From positions 124,001 through 188,000 of the forward strand of contig NZ_JADKYX010000005.1 in assembly GCF_016093545.1 (NCBI RefSeq): 64,000 nt of DNA. The letters are read 5' to 3'. Source of the DNA: Massilia rhizosphaerae (GTDB taxonomy: Bacteria > Pseudomonadota > Gammaproteobacteria > Burkholderiales > Burkholderiaceae_D). Both the position numbers and the translations under genes were made by a program. Positions 35,203 through 49,838 of this stretch are shown here, piece after piece. Within the stretch, counting starts at the first letter, position 1. Each line of letters opens with the position of its first letter. The notes under the pieces were generated by a model. The model was not told where the DNA came from. It worked only from the letters and a program-made list of their open reading frames with translations, and did not search any database.

Positions 35203-36870
35203 TCACCACCACATGCCGTAGATCGTGGCCAGCACCACGCAGATCACCGCCGACCCGAGCGCGAACGCGCCGTCGACCTTGAACAGCTTGGTGTCGACGA
35301 TCAGCGCCTTGACCTTGCCGCGGGCGAACACGGTGGAGAGCAGGACCATGCCGGCGACGACGAGCCAGAACACGATGAACATGCGGTCCAGGAACGGGAT
35401 CTCGTACACGCCCGAGCCGTTGTCGTGGGAGAAGCCGATCGGTGCGAGGAACGACAGGTCCATCATCGTCGGCAGGAATTTCAGGATGATCGAGAACACC
35501 AGGCCGCCGATCGTCGCGAACATCGCCGCGCTGGACGTGGTCTTTTTCCAGAAGAAGCCCAGCAGGAACATGGCCAGGATGCCCGGCGAGACGAAGCCCG
35601 TGTATTCCTGGATGTACTGGAAGCCGCCCTTCTTGTCGATGCCCATCATTGGCGCGATCACGACCGCCAGCAGCATCGAGACGACGACGGTCATGCGGCC
35701 GATCCACACCATCTTCTGTTCGGTGACGTTCGGGTGCAGGCGTTTCTGGTAGATGTCCAGGGTGAAGATGGTGGCGATCGAGTTGGCCTTGCCGGCCAGC
35801 GACGCGACGACGGCGGCCGTCAGCGCGGCGAACGCGATGCCCTTGATGCCCGACGGGAGCATCGCCAGCAGCGTCGGGTAGGCGCGGTCCGGATTCAGTT
35901 CGCCGCCGACGCGCATGGCGTCGCCCAGCACGCCGGCACGATCCAGCGCGAACGCGGCGATGCCCGGCATGACGACGATCATCGGCATCAGGAGTTTCAG
36001 GAACGCGGCGAACAGCAGGCCCTTGCGCGCGGTCGGCAGGTCGGCGCCGAGGGCGCGCTGCGTGATGTACTGGTTGCAGCCCCAGTAGTTCAGGTTCACG
36101 ATCCACATGCCGCCGATCAGCGTCGACAGGCCCGGCAAATCCATGTAGTTCTTGTTGTCGCGGCCCAGCACCATCTCGAAGTGGTCGCGGGTCGTGTTGT
36201 ACAACGTGGAGAAGCCCTGCAGGGCGCCGTGGCCCTGGCCCAGTTTCGCGACGAGGTCCAGCGCCAGCCACGTGGTCACGAGGCCGCCGACGACGAGGCA
36301 GGTCACCTGGATGACGTCGGTGTAGCCGATGACCTTCATGCCGCCCAGCGTGATGATCGCGGCGAAGACGGCCAGGAACAGCATGCAGGGGAACACGCCG
36401 ATGCCGGTGACGCTGCCGATGGCCAGCGCGCCCAGGTACAGGATCGAGGTCAGGTTGACGACGACGTACAGGCCGAGCCAGAACAGCGCCATCGTGGTGG
36501 CGACGGCCTTGCCGTAGCGCTGTTCGAGGAACTGGGGCATCGTGTAGATGCGGTTCTTCAGGTAGACCGGCATGAAGAACACGGCGACGATGACGAGCGT
36601 GGCGGCGGCCATCAGTTCGTACACGGCGATGGCCATGCCGATGCGGAAGCCCGAGCCGCTCATGCCGATGAACTGCTCGGCCGAGATGTTGGAGGCGATC
36701 AGCGAGGCGCCGATGGCCCACCAGGTGAGCGAGCCTTCGGCCAGGAAGTAGTCGTGCGAGGCGGAGGTGTTCGCGCTTTTCTTGCGGCGGTAGACCCAGA
36801 GGCCGTAGCCGGCAACGACCACGAAGTAGACCAAAAAGACGATGGAGTCGAGGCTGGAAATCAGGTTCAT
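35203..36870 (-). CDS. SSS-family sodium/sugar symporter (SGLT-like)
   Basis: 555 residues with about 14 TM helices. ASLIASNISAEQFIGMSGSG is the conserved sodium/substrate segment near the N-terminus, and NYWGCNQYITQRALGA matches the sugar-transporter branch (as in Vibrio vSGLT) rather than proline or pantothenate symporters. It would bring glucose, galactose or a related sugar across the inner membrane with Na+. It stands alone on the minus strand, with a perfect LacI-type palindrome in its upstream region and a terminator about 120 bases after it. Expected partner of the galactan locus at the left end, though not adjacent. Confidence 0.93.
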   Translation of the reverse strand: MNLISSLDSIVFLVYFVVVAGYGLWVYRRKKSANTSASHDYFLAEGSLTWWAIGASLIASNISAEQFIGMSGSGFRIGMAIAVYELMAAATLVIVAVFFMPVYLKNRIYTMPQFLEQRYGKAVATTMALFWLGLYVVVNLTSILYLGALAIGSVTGIGVFPCMLFLAVFAAIITLGGMKVIGYTDVIQVTCLVVGGLVTTWLALDLVAKLGQGHGALQGFSTLYNTTRDHFEMVLGRDNKNYMDLPGLSTLIGGMWIVNLNYWGCNQYITQRALGADLPTARKGLLFAAFLKLLMPMIVVMPGIAAFALDRAGVLGDAMRVGGELNPDRAYPTLLAMLPSGIKGIAFAALTAAVVASLAGKANSIATIFTLDIYQKRLHPNVTEQKMVWIGRMTVVVSMLLAVVIAPMMGIDKKGGFQYIQEYTGFVSPGILAMFLLGFFWKKTTSSAAMFATIGGLVFSIILKFLPTMMDLSFLAPIGFSHDNGSGVYEIPFLDRMFIVFWLVVAGMVLLSTVFARGKVKALIVDTKLFKVDGAFALGSAVICVVLATIYGMWW

Positions 36871-37181
36871 AAGCGTGTCTCGTATGACGGGCAGCGCGCG
36901 AATGCGGCGCCGTCCGCTGGTTGTTATATCGTCCGCCGAAGCCGGCGACGCCGGCTTCGAGCTTCCAACTTACAAGAGATTATCGGAAACGAGGAAGAAA
37001 CGCTATTCCAAAAAGTGCTTTTTGCATAGTTTTATAACACTTTTTGTTTGCGCAAACATCGGCGCGCGGCGGCCAGCGCGGGAGGAAGCGGACATCGTGC
37101 AACGTCGATGTCCGCAGCAGAGGATTGATGGCAGAAACGGCCGCGGAACCCGCGCGGCCGGCGCCGCGCCGCGGCCTGAGG
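36871..37181. other. 311-bp intergenic region: symporter promoter and operator, MCP 3' flank
   Basis: No gene seen. An AT-rich core (about 36995-37060) holds the symporter control region: an 8-bp inverted repeat AAAAAGTG (37010-37017)/CACTTTTT (37038-37045), TATAAA on the minus strand, and the TGTTTGCGCAAACA palindrome. The right part (37060-37181) is GC-rich and featureless, with no intrinsic terminator recognisable for the MCP gene that ends at 37182. Confidence 0.6.
37045..37058. promoter_or_regulatory. Perfect LacI-family-type operator upstream of the sugar symporter
   Basis: TGTTTGCGCAAACA is a perfect 14-bp palindrome centred on CG, about 175 bases before the symporter start and next to an AT-rich minus-strand promoter-like stretch. 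Its inner ten bases are identical to the site at 34132-34141. Such sites bind LacI-family sugar repressors; no regulator gene is adjacent, so the LacI at 5465-6505 or one outside the window may act. Confidence 0.6.
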
Positions 37182-38783
37182 TCAGGCGAGGACGAGGGCC
37201 CGGCCGCCCGACGCGCGGTGCCCGCGCTCGTCCAGCTTGAACACGCTGACGAGGTGGTCGAGCGCTTCCGCCTGTTCGTGCAGGCTGTGGGCCGCCGTCG
37301 CGGCCTGTTCGACGAGGGCGGCGTTCTGGTGGGTGACGCCGTCCATCTGGGTGATCGCCTGGTGGACCTGCTGGATGCCGGCGCTCTGTTCGCGGCCGGC
37401 GTGGCTGATCTCGACCATCAGTTCGTGCATCTGCTGCACGGTCTGCAGCACTTCGCGCATGGTGGCGCCCGCTTCCGACACGAGGCCGGCGCCGCTTTCG
37501 ACCTGCTGCACGGACGCGCCGATCAATTCCTTGATTTCCTTGGCGGCCGCCGCCGAGCGCTGGGCGAGGGTCCGCACTTCGCCCGCCACGACGGCGAAGC
37601 CGCGGCCCTGTTCGCCGGCTCTAGCCGCTTCCACGGCCGCGTTCAACGCCAGGATATTGGTCTGGAAGGCGATGCCGTCGATGACGGCGATGATGTCGAC
37701 GATCTTCTGCGACGAAGCGTGGATCGACCCCATCGTGTCGACGACGCGCGCCACGGCCGTGCTGCCCTGCTGGGCGACGCCAGCCGCCGTGTCGGCGAGG
37801 GCGTTGGCCTGGTTCGCGTGCTCGGCGTTGTTGCGCACGGTCGTCGTCAGTTCTTCCATCGACGCGGCGGTCTGCTGCAGCGCGCTGGCCTGCTGTTCGG
37901 TGCGCGAGGACAGGTCCATATTGCCGGCCGCGATCTGCGTGGACGCGCTGGAGATCGTGCCGGTGGCCGTGCGCACGTTGCCGACGATGTGCGCCAGGTT
38001 GGCCTGCATCGCCTTCATCGCCGCGAGCAGGCTGGCGTCGTCGCCGGCACGGGTCTCGACGTCCATCGACAGGTCGCCGGCCGCGATGTGCTTGACGATC
38101 TCGGTCGCGTAATCCGGCTCGCCGCCCAGGCGGCGCATCAGCCAGCGCGTGAGCAGCGCGGCGCCGGCCGCGCCCAGCAGGACGCTGCCGCACACGAGCG
38201 CGACGATCAGCGTGCGCGATTGCGCGTAGCGCTGCGCGCCGGCGAGGGCGGCCGCGCGGCCGCCTTCGGTGTACATGTCGACGGCCTTGTCGACGTTCTT
38301 GCGCATGGCGACGATCAGCTTGTTGGATTCGCCGCGGATCAGCGACTTGGCCAGCACGCCGTCGTTCTGGCGCACGGCGGCGCGCAGCTTCGCGTCTTCC
38401 GCCATATAGCGTTGCCACATGTCGAGGAAGTCGGCGTACAGCTGTTTTTCCTCCGGCGACTCGAGCAGCTTGACGTAGGCGTCCTGCATGGCCTTGAGGT
38501 CGACGAGGTCATGCGCGATCACCTTGTCGTACTTGTCCATCTCCGACGGCTCGGTGGAAATGATGTACTGCAGCTCGCGCGTGCGGATGCGGGCGACCTG
38601 GGACTTGATGTCTTCGATGACGCGGATGCCCGGCATCCAGTGCGACGACAGCCGCAGCGATGTGTCGTTGACCTTGGCGAGTTCACGGATGGAAATGACG
38701 CCGACCAGCAGCGTGAGGGCGAGGACGGCGGCGAACGTAATGCCCAGCTTGCTCGCCAGGCGGAGACGGTTGAACCAATTCAT
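37182..38783 (-). CDS. Methyl-accepting chemotaxis protein (Tar/Tsr-like, 4HB sensor)
   Basis: 533 residues from ATG 38783 (MNWFNRLRLASKLGITFAAV). TM1 at about 12-32, a four-helix periplasmic sensor (NDTSLRLSSHWMPGIRVIED), TM2 near 192-212, HAMP with GGEPDYATEIVKHIAAGDLS, and a signalling hairpin of the class with IDGIAFQTNILALNAAVEAA. There is no CheR/CheB pentapeptide at the end (ALVLA). The hairpin is clearly different from the two MCPs of the che operon. A LacI-type palindrome 36 bases before the start suggests sugar-linked expression. Confidence 0.94.
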   Translation of the reverse strand: MNWFNRLRLASKLGITFAAVLALTLLVGVISIRELAKVNDTSLRLSSHWMPGIRVIEDIKSQVARIRTRELQYIISTEPSEMDKYDKVIAHDLVDLKAMQDAYVKLLESPEEKQLYADFLDMWQRYMAEDAKLRAAVRQNDGVLAKSLIRGESNKLIVAMRKNVDKAVDMYTEGGRAAALAGAQRYAQSRTLIVALVCGSVLLGAAGAALLTRWLMRRLGGEPDYATEIVKHIAAGDLSMDVETRAGDDASLLAAMKAMQANLAHIVGNVRTATGTISSASTQIAAGNMDLSSRTEQQASALQQTAASMEELTTTVRNNAEHANQANALADTAAGVAQQGSTAVARVVDTMGSIHASSQKIVDIIAVIDGIAFQTNILALNAAVEAARAGEQGRGFAVVAGEVRTLAQRSAAAAKEIKELIGASVQQVESGAGLVSEAGATMREVLQTVQQMHELMVEISHAGREQSAGIQQVHQAITQMDGVTHQNAALVEQAATAAHSLHEQAEALDHLVSVFKLDERGHRASGGRALVLA

Positions 38784-38818
38784 CGGCAATTTCAGTGATA
38801 AGACGTTAATAAAGCGGG

Positions 38819-38832
38819 GGGAAGCGTTTCCC
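38819..38832. promoter_or_regulatory. Candidate LacI-type operator between MCP and actA
   Basis: GGGAAGCGTTTCCC is a 14-bp CG-centred palindrome with one mismatched pair, 36-49 bases before the MCP start and 180 bases before actA. The core AANCGNTT is the classic LacI/GalR half-site arrangement. The 228-bp divergent gap also has TATACT (38969-38974) as a possible -10 for actA, without a clear -35. Confidence 0.45.
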
Positions 38833-39011
38833 AAAGTCAACAATGATAACCGACATCCCAGATCGACGTCACTCTGCAATCGCCTGTGTAGATTCTTTAC
38901 GACAACTAGATTGCCACGAATGCATGCTGCCCGGCGGTAACGTGCGCAGTGTTGTAGGAATGACAGCCTATACTGCCCTCGTTTGTTCCGAAACCCGGTT
39001 GATACGCATCG

Positions 39012-39662
39012 ATGGCGCCCCCGTTTTCACGTCCCGCGGTATTGTTCGTCAAACTGGTCCTGCTGGGGCTCGTGGTCGGCATCGCCGTCTGGATTGCATT
39101 AGCACGCTGGACAATGACCCCTCGCAACGTGAGTGAAGCCCCCGTGGCGCAGCCGATCGCCTTCAGCCACAAGCACCACGTGTCCGACGACGGCATCGAC
39201 TGCCGTTATTGCCACACGTCGGTGGAAAATTCCGCCACGGCCGGCATGCCGTCCACCTCCGTCTGCCTCAGCTGCCATTCCCAGCTGTTCCTCGATTCGC
39301 CCGCCCTGGCGCCGCTGCACGAGAGCGCGCGCACGGGCAAGCCGATCCACTGGGTGCGCGTGCACGACCTGCCGGACTTCGTCTATTTCGAGCACGACAT
39401 CCACGTCAACAAGGGCGTCGCGTGCATCGAGTGCCACGGCCGCGTCGACCAGATGCCCATCACGTGGCGCACGGCGTCGCTGGACATGCAGTGGTGCCTG
39501 CGCTGCCACCGCGACGCGCCGCACCACGTGCGGCCGCTGAACCAGGTGTTGTCGATGGCGCCGGAAAAGCCCTTGAGCGCGGACGAGATCCGCCAGCTGA
39601 ACCGCCTGTACCGCCTGCGCGACGCCCAGGCGCTGACCAATTGCTCGACCTGTCACCGCTAG
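39012..39662 (+). CDS. actA: ActA, pentaheme cytochrome c subunit of alternative complex III
   Basis: 216 residues. One N-terminal TM (about 9-29) anchors a periplasmic domain with five heme-binding motifs in order: CRYCH, CLSCH, CIECH, CLRCH and CSTCH, the last at the C-terminus. Characterised ActA has five hemes. It passes electrons from the ActB iron-sulfur chain to the monoheme ActE or the oxidase. First gene of a twelve-gene run whose members mostly overlap by four bases. Confidence 0.93.
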   Translation: MAPPFSRPAVLFVKLVLLGLVVGIAVWIALARWTMTPRNVSEAPVAQPIAFSHKHHVSDDGIDCRYCHTSVENSATAGMPSTSVCLSCHSQLFLDSPALAPLHESARTGKPIHWVRVHDLPDFVYFEHDIHVNKGVACIECHGRVDQMPITWRTASLDMQWCLRCHRDAPHHVRPLNQVLSMAPEKPLSADEIRQLNRLYRLRDAQALTNCSTCHR

Positions 39663-39672
39663 GTTGCCGAAC

Positions 39673-43912
<4,240 letters not shown>

Positions 43913-43916
<4 letters not shown>

Positions 43917-44449
43917 GCGAACGGGCACTCTACGGCGTGCTGGCCGAATTCCCCACCGCCGACAGCCTGTGCGCGGCCGTGCGCCACGTGCGCGCGCGGG
44001 GCTGGACGAAGGTCGAGGCCTACACGCCGTTCCCCATCGAAGGGCTGGACGAGATCGTCGGCGCGCAGACCGGGGCCATCGCGCCCATCACGCTGCTGGG
44101 CGGGATCCTCGGCGGGGCGGGCACCTACTTCCTGCAGTGGTATGCGGCCGTCGTCGACTACCCGATCAACGTCGGCGGCCGGCCGCTGAACAGCTGGCCC
44201 GCGTTCATCCCGCCGACGTTCGAGATCACGATCCTCGGCGCGGCGCTGGCCGCCACGGTCGCGATGTTGATGTTGAATGGCCTGCCGCGCCTGCACCATC
44301 CGCTGTTCGAGGTCGAGGAATTCGAGCTCGCGAGCCGCAACCGCTTCTTCCTGTGCCTGCCCGCGCGCGATCCCGTGTTCGCGCCGGAGTTCGCGCGCGG
44401 CCTGCTCGACGAACTGCATCCGCTGCTGCTGCGCGAGGTGCCGGCATGA
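43913..44449 (+). CDS. actD: ActD, membrane subunit of alternative complex III (DUF3341)
   Basis: 178 residues. A short cytoplasmic N-domain ([34 protein letters not shown]) is followed by two TM helices (about 60-82 and 102-122) and a soluble tail. This order is that of DUF3341/ActD, which clamps ActC in the complex. Overlaps both neighbours by ATGA. Confidence 0.92.
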
Positions 44450-45063
44450 AGCGCCTGTCGTGCGCCATGTGCGTCCCGCTTGCGCTGTGCGTCCTGGCCG
44501 GCTGCGAACGCGCCAAGCAGGACATGTACGACCAGCCGCGCTACAAGACGTACGCGCCGAGCCCGTTGTTCGCGGACGGCGCCTCGGCGCGCCCGCCCGT
44601 CGCGGGCACGGAACCGCGCGCCCGCGGCGCCTTCGCCGACAGCACGGGCGGGCGCGCAGGCACCGACCTCGTGCAGCGCGACGTCCAGGCCGAGACGGCG
44701 CAGACGAACCCGTACCCCGTCGACATGACCCTGCTGAAGCGGGGCCAGGACCGCTACATGATCTATTGCATGCCTTGCCACAGCCCGGCCGGCGACGGCG
44801 ACGGCCTGGTCGTGCGGCGCGGCTTCCCGCCGCCGCCCACCTACCACCAGGACCGGCTGCGCAACGTCCCCGACCGCCACATCTACGACGTGATCTCGAA
44901 CGGCTACGGCGTGATGGTGCCGTACGGCGACCGCGTGGAACCTGCCGACCGCTGGGCCATCGTCGCCTTCATCCGCGCGCTGCAACTGAGCCAGCACGCG
45001 GACGCGGCGGCGCTGCCGCCCGACTTGCGCGCGCGCCTCGCCGCCACCGGAGGCCAGCCATGA
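44446..45063 (+). CDS. actE: ActE, monoheme cytochrome c lipoprotein of alternative complex III
   Basis: 205 residues. A signal peptide ends in LAGC (lipid-anchored Cys20). One heme motif CMPCHSPAGDGDG lies near residue 109, with an axial Met in GYGVMVPYGD further on. The phrase DMYDQPRYKTYAPSPLF before it is typical of ActE. It probably delivers electrons toward the caa3 oxidase. ATGA overlaps at both ends. Confidence 0.93.
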   Translation: MKRLSCAMCVPLALCVLAGCERAKQDMYDQPRYKTYAPSPLFADGASARPPVAGTEPRARGAFADSTGGRAGTDLVQRDVQAETAQTNPYPVDMTLLKRGQDRYMIYCMPCHSPAGDGDGLVVRRGFPPPPTYHQDRLRNVPDRHIYDVISNGYGVMVPYGDRVEPADRWAIVAFIRALQLSQHADAAALPPDLRARLAATGGQP

Positions 45064-46097
45064 GGACGCGGCCGCTCGCCGTCCCCGCGCTGGCGCTGGC
45101 CGCCATCGCGCTGGTCGCCGGCTGGGCCGGCTGGCGCCTGGACCTGCGCGCGCTGCTGGCCAGCTACCTGGCCGCGTGGTGGTTCGTGACGGGCGCGCTG
45201 CTGGGCGGACTCGCGAACGTGTGGCTGCACCAGCTGACGGGCGGCGCGTGGGGCGAGACGATCCGCGGCCCGCTGCTGCGCGCGGCCCGCTGGCTGCCGC
45301 TCGCCTGCCTCCTGTTCCTGCCCGTGCTGCTCGGCGCGCCGCTGCTGTACCCATGGCAGCACGGCGTGTCCGGCCCGCCGGACGCCGTGTTCCGCCACGC
45401 CTGGCTCGATCCCGTCTTCTTTACCGTGCGCAGTATCGTGTACCTCGTGCTGTGGAGCGCGCTCTCCATCGTCGAGACGCGCGCCCGCACCCGGTCGCCG
45501 GCGCGCGCCGCGGCCTGCCTGCTCGTCTACGGCTTTTCCGTCAGCCTGGCGGCCGTGGACTGGATCATGTCGCTGCAGCCGGAATGGTATTCCAGCGTGT
45601 TCGGCTGGCTGGCCGGCACGGGGCAGATGCTGACGGGGCTCGCGCTGGCCGTGCTCTTGATCGACCGCGGGGCCGCCCGCAAGCGCCTGCCGGACCTCGG
45701 CAACCTGCTCATGATGTACGTGCTGACGTGGGCCTATCTCGCCTACGTGCAGTTCCTGATCATCTGGGCGGCCGACCTGCCGCACGAGATCTCGTGGTAC
45801 CTGCTGCGCGGCGCGCCCGGCTGGCAGGCGGTGGCGTGGGTGCTCGTCGTCGGCCACTTCGCCGGACCGCTGTGCATCCTGCTGTCGCGCTTCGCGAAAT
45901 CCGCGCCCGCGCTGATGGGCGTGCTGGCCGGCGCGCTGCTGGCCGCGCATTTGCTCGACTGCTGGTGGCTCGTGCTGCCGTCCGTCCGGTTCGCGACGCC
46001 GCACTGGTTGTGGCTCGCGCCGCTCGTCGCCTGCGGTTTCGGACTGCTCGCGTGGATGGCGCTGGCGCGTCAACGAAAGGAGGCTCTGCATGTCTGA
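45060..46097 (+). CDS. actF: ActF, polytopic membrane subunit of alternative complex III
   Basis: 345 residues, about ten TM helices, related in outline to ActC. Motifs GVSGPPDAVFRHAWLDPVFF and WYSSVFGWLAGTGQMLTGLA are those of ActF. In solved complexes ActF packs beside ActC and may offer a proton path; it lacks a confirmed quinol site. Starts in an ATGA overlap with actE and overlaps the next small gene by eight bases. Confidence 0.92.
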   Translation: MRTRPLAVPALALAAIALVAGWAGWRLDLRALLASYLAAWWFVTGALLGGLANVWLHQLTGGAWGETIRGPLLRAARWLPLACLLFLPVLLGAPLLYPWQHGVSGPPDAVFRHAWLDPVFFTVRSIVYLVLWSALSIVETRARTRSPARAAACLLVYGFSVSLAAVDWIMSLQPEWYSSVFGWLAGTGQMLTGLALAVLLIDRGAARKRLPDLGNLLMMYVLTWAYLAYVQFLIIWAADLPHEISWYLLRGAPGWQAVAWVLVVGHFAGPLCILLSRFAKSAPALMGVLAGALLAAHLLDCWWLVLPSVRFATPHWLWLAPLVACGFGLLAWMALARQRKEALHV

Positions 46098-46497
46098 CAC
46101 CGCGGGCGACGATCTCGACCTGCGCGGCCTGCGCCGCGGCGCCTACGTCATCCTGGGCGGCATCGCCTGCGCGCTCGGCGCCGGCGCGCTGCTGCTCCAC
46201 GTGCGCGGACCGGCCGCGAACACGCCGCCGCAACCGTTCAAGGGCACGGCGCCGCTGCTGCAGCCGGCGCCGCAGCCCGACCGCGTCCGCTACATGCAGG
46301 AAAAGCGCCATCTCCTCGACAGCTATGGCTGGGTCGACCGCCAGGCCGGCATCGCGCGCATTCCGCTCGCGGAGGCGATGCGGCTGCTGGCCGCGCGCGG
46401 CGGCGCGCCGGCCGCGCCGGCGGCGGGCAAGCCGGCACCGGCCACGCAACCTGGGCGCACGCCGCCCATCCTCGCTCCGGCAAAGGAGGCGCGATGA
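46090..46497 (+). CDS. Small membrane protein of the ACIII-oxidase operon, function unknown
   Basis: 135 residues. One TM (about 18-37) with a short cytoplasmic N-terminus, then a periplasmic Pro-rich linker and a compact segment at 68-103: YMQEKRHLLDSYGWVDRQAG, then IARIPLAEAMRLLAARG. The YGWVD...RIP...AM.LLA pattern looks like a conserved domain of ACIII/oxidase operons. The Ala/Pro tail is low complexity. Fixed position between actF and SCO with overlaps on both sides suggests a role in assembly of the supercomplex or in Cu delivery; no function is known to me. Confidence 0.82.
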   Translation: MSDTAGDDLDLRGLRRGAYVILGGIACALGAGALLLHVRGPAANTPPQPFKGTAPLLQPAPQPDRVRYMQEKRHLLDSYGWVDRQAGIARIPLAEAMRLLAARGGAPAAPAAGKPAPATQPGRTPPILAPAKEAR

Positions 46498-47270
46498 AGG
46501 CCGCCGCCGCGCTCGTCCTGGCGCTGCTGCTGCCGGCCTGCGGCCCGGCGGCCGCGCAGGCCCTGCAACTGCCGCCGCCGCCGGCCGCGCGCTTCGCCCC
46601 CGTGACGGGCGCGCGGGTGCCGCTGGACGCCGTCCTGCGCGACGATGGCGGCAGGACGGTGCGGCTGGCCACGCTGTTCGACCGCCCGGTCGTGCTGGTG
46701 CCCGGCTATTACACGTGCCCGAACCTGTGTAGCACCGTGTTCGAGGGCGTGCTGCAGGCGCTCGCGCTGTCCGGCCTCAAGGCGGGCGACTATCGCCTCG
46801 TGGGCCTGTCCGTCGACCCGCGCGACGGCGCGCGCGAGGCCGCCGCGCGCAAGCGCGCCTATGCCGCGCTGCTGCCCGGCGGCACGGCCGACCTCACCTT
46901 GCTGACCGGCGACGCGCCCACGCTGGCGCGGCTGCAGACGGCCCTCGGCTACCGCACGGTGCCCGACGCCGCGAGCGGCCAGCTGGCGCACGCGGCCGGC
47001 TTCGTCGTGCTGGACGCGGACGGCCGCATCGCCCGCGGGTTCTCCGGCGTGCGCTACGATCCGGCCGGCCTGCGCGCCGCGGTGCAGGCGGCGGCGCGCG
47101 ACGAGGCGGCGCCCTCGCTGGGCCAGCAGGTGCTGCTGCTGTGCGCGCACTACGCGCCGACGTCCGGCCGCTTCTCGGCCACGTCGATGGCGCTCGTGCG
47201 CGTTGGCGCGCTGCTGCTGCCATTGCTGTTCCTGGGCTGGCTGTGGCGCCGGCGGGGAGGGCGGCCATGA
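46494..47270 (+). CDS. SCO1/SenC-family copper chaperone for the CuA site
   Basis: 258 residues. Signal sequence with a possible lipobox (LLPAC), then a thioredoxin-like domain with the copper motif CPNLC (Cys75, Cys79) and a late His (QLAHAAGF). An extra C-terminal TM (about 230-250) is present. SCO proteins load copper into CuA of subunit II, which is the next gene. ATGA-type overlaps with both neighbours. Confidence 0.92.
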   Translation: MKAAAALVLALLLPACGPAAAQALQLPPPPAARFAPVTGARVPLDAVLRDDGGRTVRLATLFDRPVVLVPGYYTCPNLCSTVFEGVLQALALSGLKAGDYRLVGLSVDPRDGAREAAARKRAYAALLPGGTADLTLLTGDAPTLARLQTALGYRTVPDAASGQLAHAAGFVVLDADGRIARGFSGVRYDPAGLRAAVQAAARDEAAPSLGQQVLLLCAHYAPTSGRFSATSMALVRVGALLLPLLFLGWLWRRRGGRP

Positions 47271-48191
47271 ACCCGCAATTCCATCTGCTGCCTGTCGACG
47301 CCGCCGTCTCCGCCGGACGCCTGGACGACCTGGCGCTGTGCGTACTGCTGCTGACGGGCGCCGTGGCGCTCGCGGTGCTCGTGGTGATGACGGGCTTTTC
47401 GATCCGCTACCGGGCCGGCTCCGACGCCGACCGCACGCACGTGCCGAGGAAGGGGCTGCCCGTCGAAATCGCGTGGACCGTGATCCCGCTGCTGCTCTTC
47501 CTCGGCATCTACGCGTGGGGCGCCGTCGACTACGTCAAGCTGTACCGGGCGCCGGACAATGCGATGTCCGTGTTCGTCGTGGCCAAACAGTGGATGTGGG
47601 AGGCCGAGCACAAGAACGGCCGGCGCGAGATCGGCCAACTGCACGTGCCGCTGGGCCGGCCCGTGCGCCTCGTCATGACGTCGCAGGACGTGATCCACAG
47701 CTTCTTCGTGCCGGACTTCCGGGTCAAGCAGGACGTCGTCCCGGGGCGCTACACGTCCATCGTCTTCACGCCGAGCCGCACCGGCGAATACCGCCTGTAC
47801 TGCGCGGAATACTGCGGCACGGAGCATTCGCGGATGCTCGGGCGGATCGTCGTCATGCAGCCGGCCGCGTTCGCGCACTGGCTGCAGGCCGGGCCGCACC
47901 AGCCGGGCATGGCGGCGCGCGGCTACCAGCTGTACCGCCGCTACGGCTGCAGCGGCTGCCACGACCCGGGTTCGAGCGTGCACGCGCCCGACCTCACGGG
48001 CCTCCTGGGCCGGCGCGTGCACCTGGCGGACGGCCGCGCGCTGACGGCCGACGAGCCGTACATCCGCGACTCGATCCTGCAGCCGGCGAAGGACGTGGTC
48101 GCGGGCTACACTCCCATCATGCCGTCGTTCGCGGGGCAGATCGGCGAGGAGGACATCCTGGACATCATCGAATACATCAGGGAGAGCGCGC

Positions 48192-48217
<26 letters not shown>
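47267..48217 (+). CDS. coxB: Cytochrome c oxidase subunit II with fused cytochrome c domain (caa3 type)
   Basis: 316 residues. Two TM helices (about 22-43 and 68-88), then the cupredoxin with the CuA ligands His144 (DVIHSFF), Cys179, Glu181, Cys183, His187 and Met190 ([12 protein letters not shown]). A C-terminal cytochrome c domain follows with CSGCH (Cys228-His232), so this is a caa3-type enzyme that carries its own donor heme. ACIII and caa3 form a supercomplex in other bacteria. Its 3' end overlaps coxA by 26 bases. Confidence 0.96.

Positions 48218-49834
<1,617 letters not shown>

Positions 49835-49838
<4 letters not shown>

Noticed and set aside
35061..35210. Insertion sequence or CRISPR near the symporter
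   Set aside because: Only two short inverted REP-like units; no transposase gene, no regular spacers.
38843..39136. 97-codon plus-strand ORF before and into actA
   Set aside because: Conflicts with the TM start of ActA in another frame and has no homology-like pattern.
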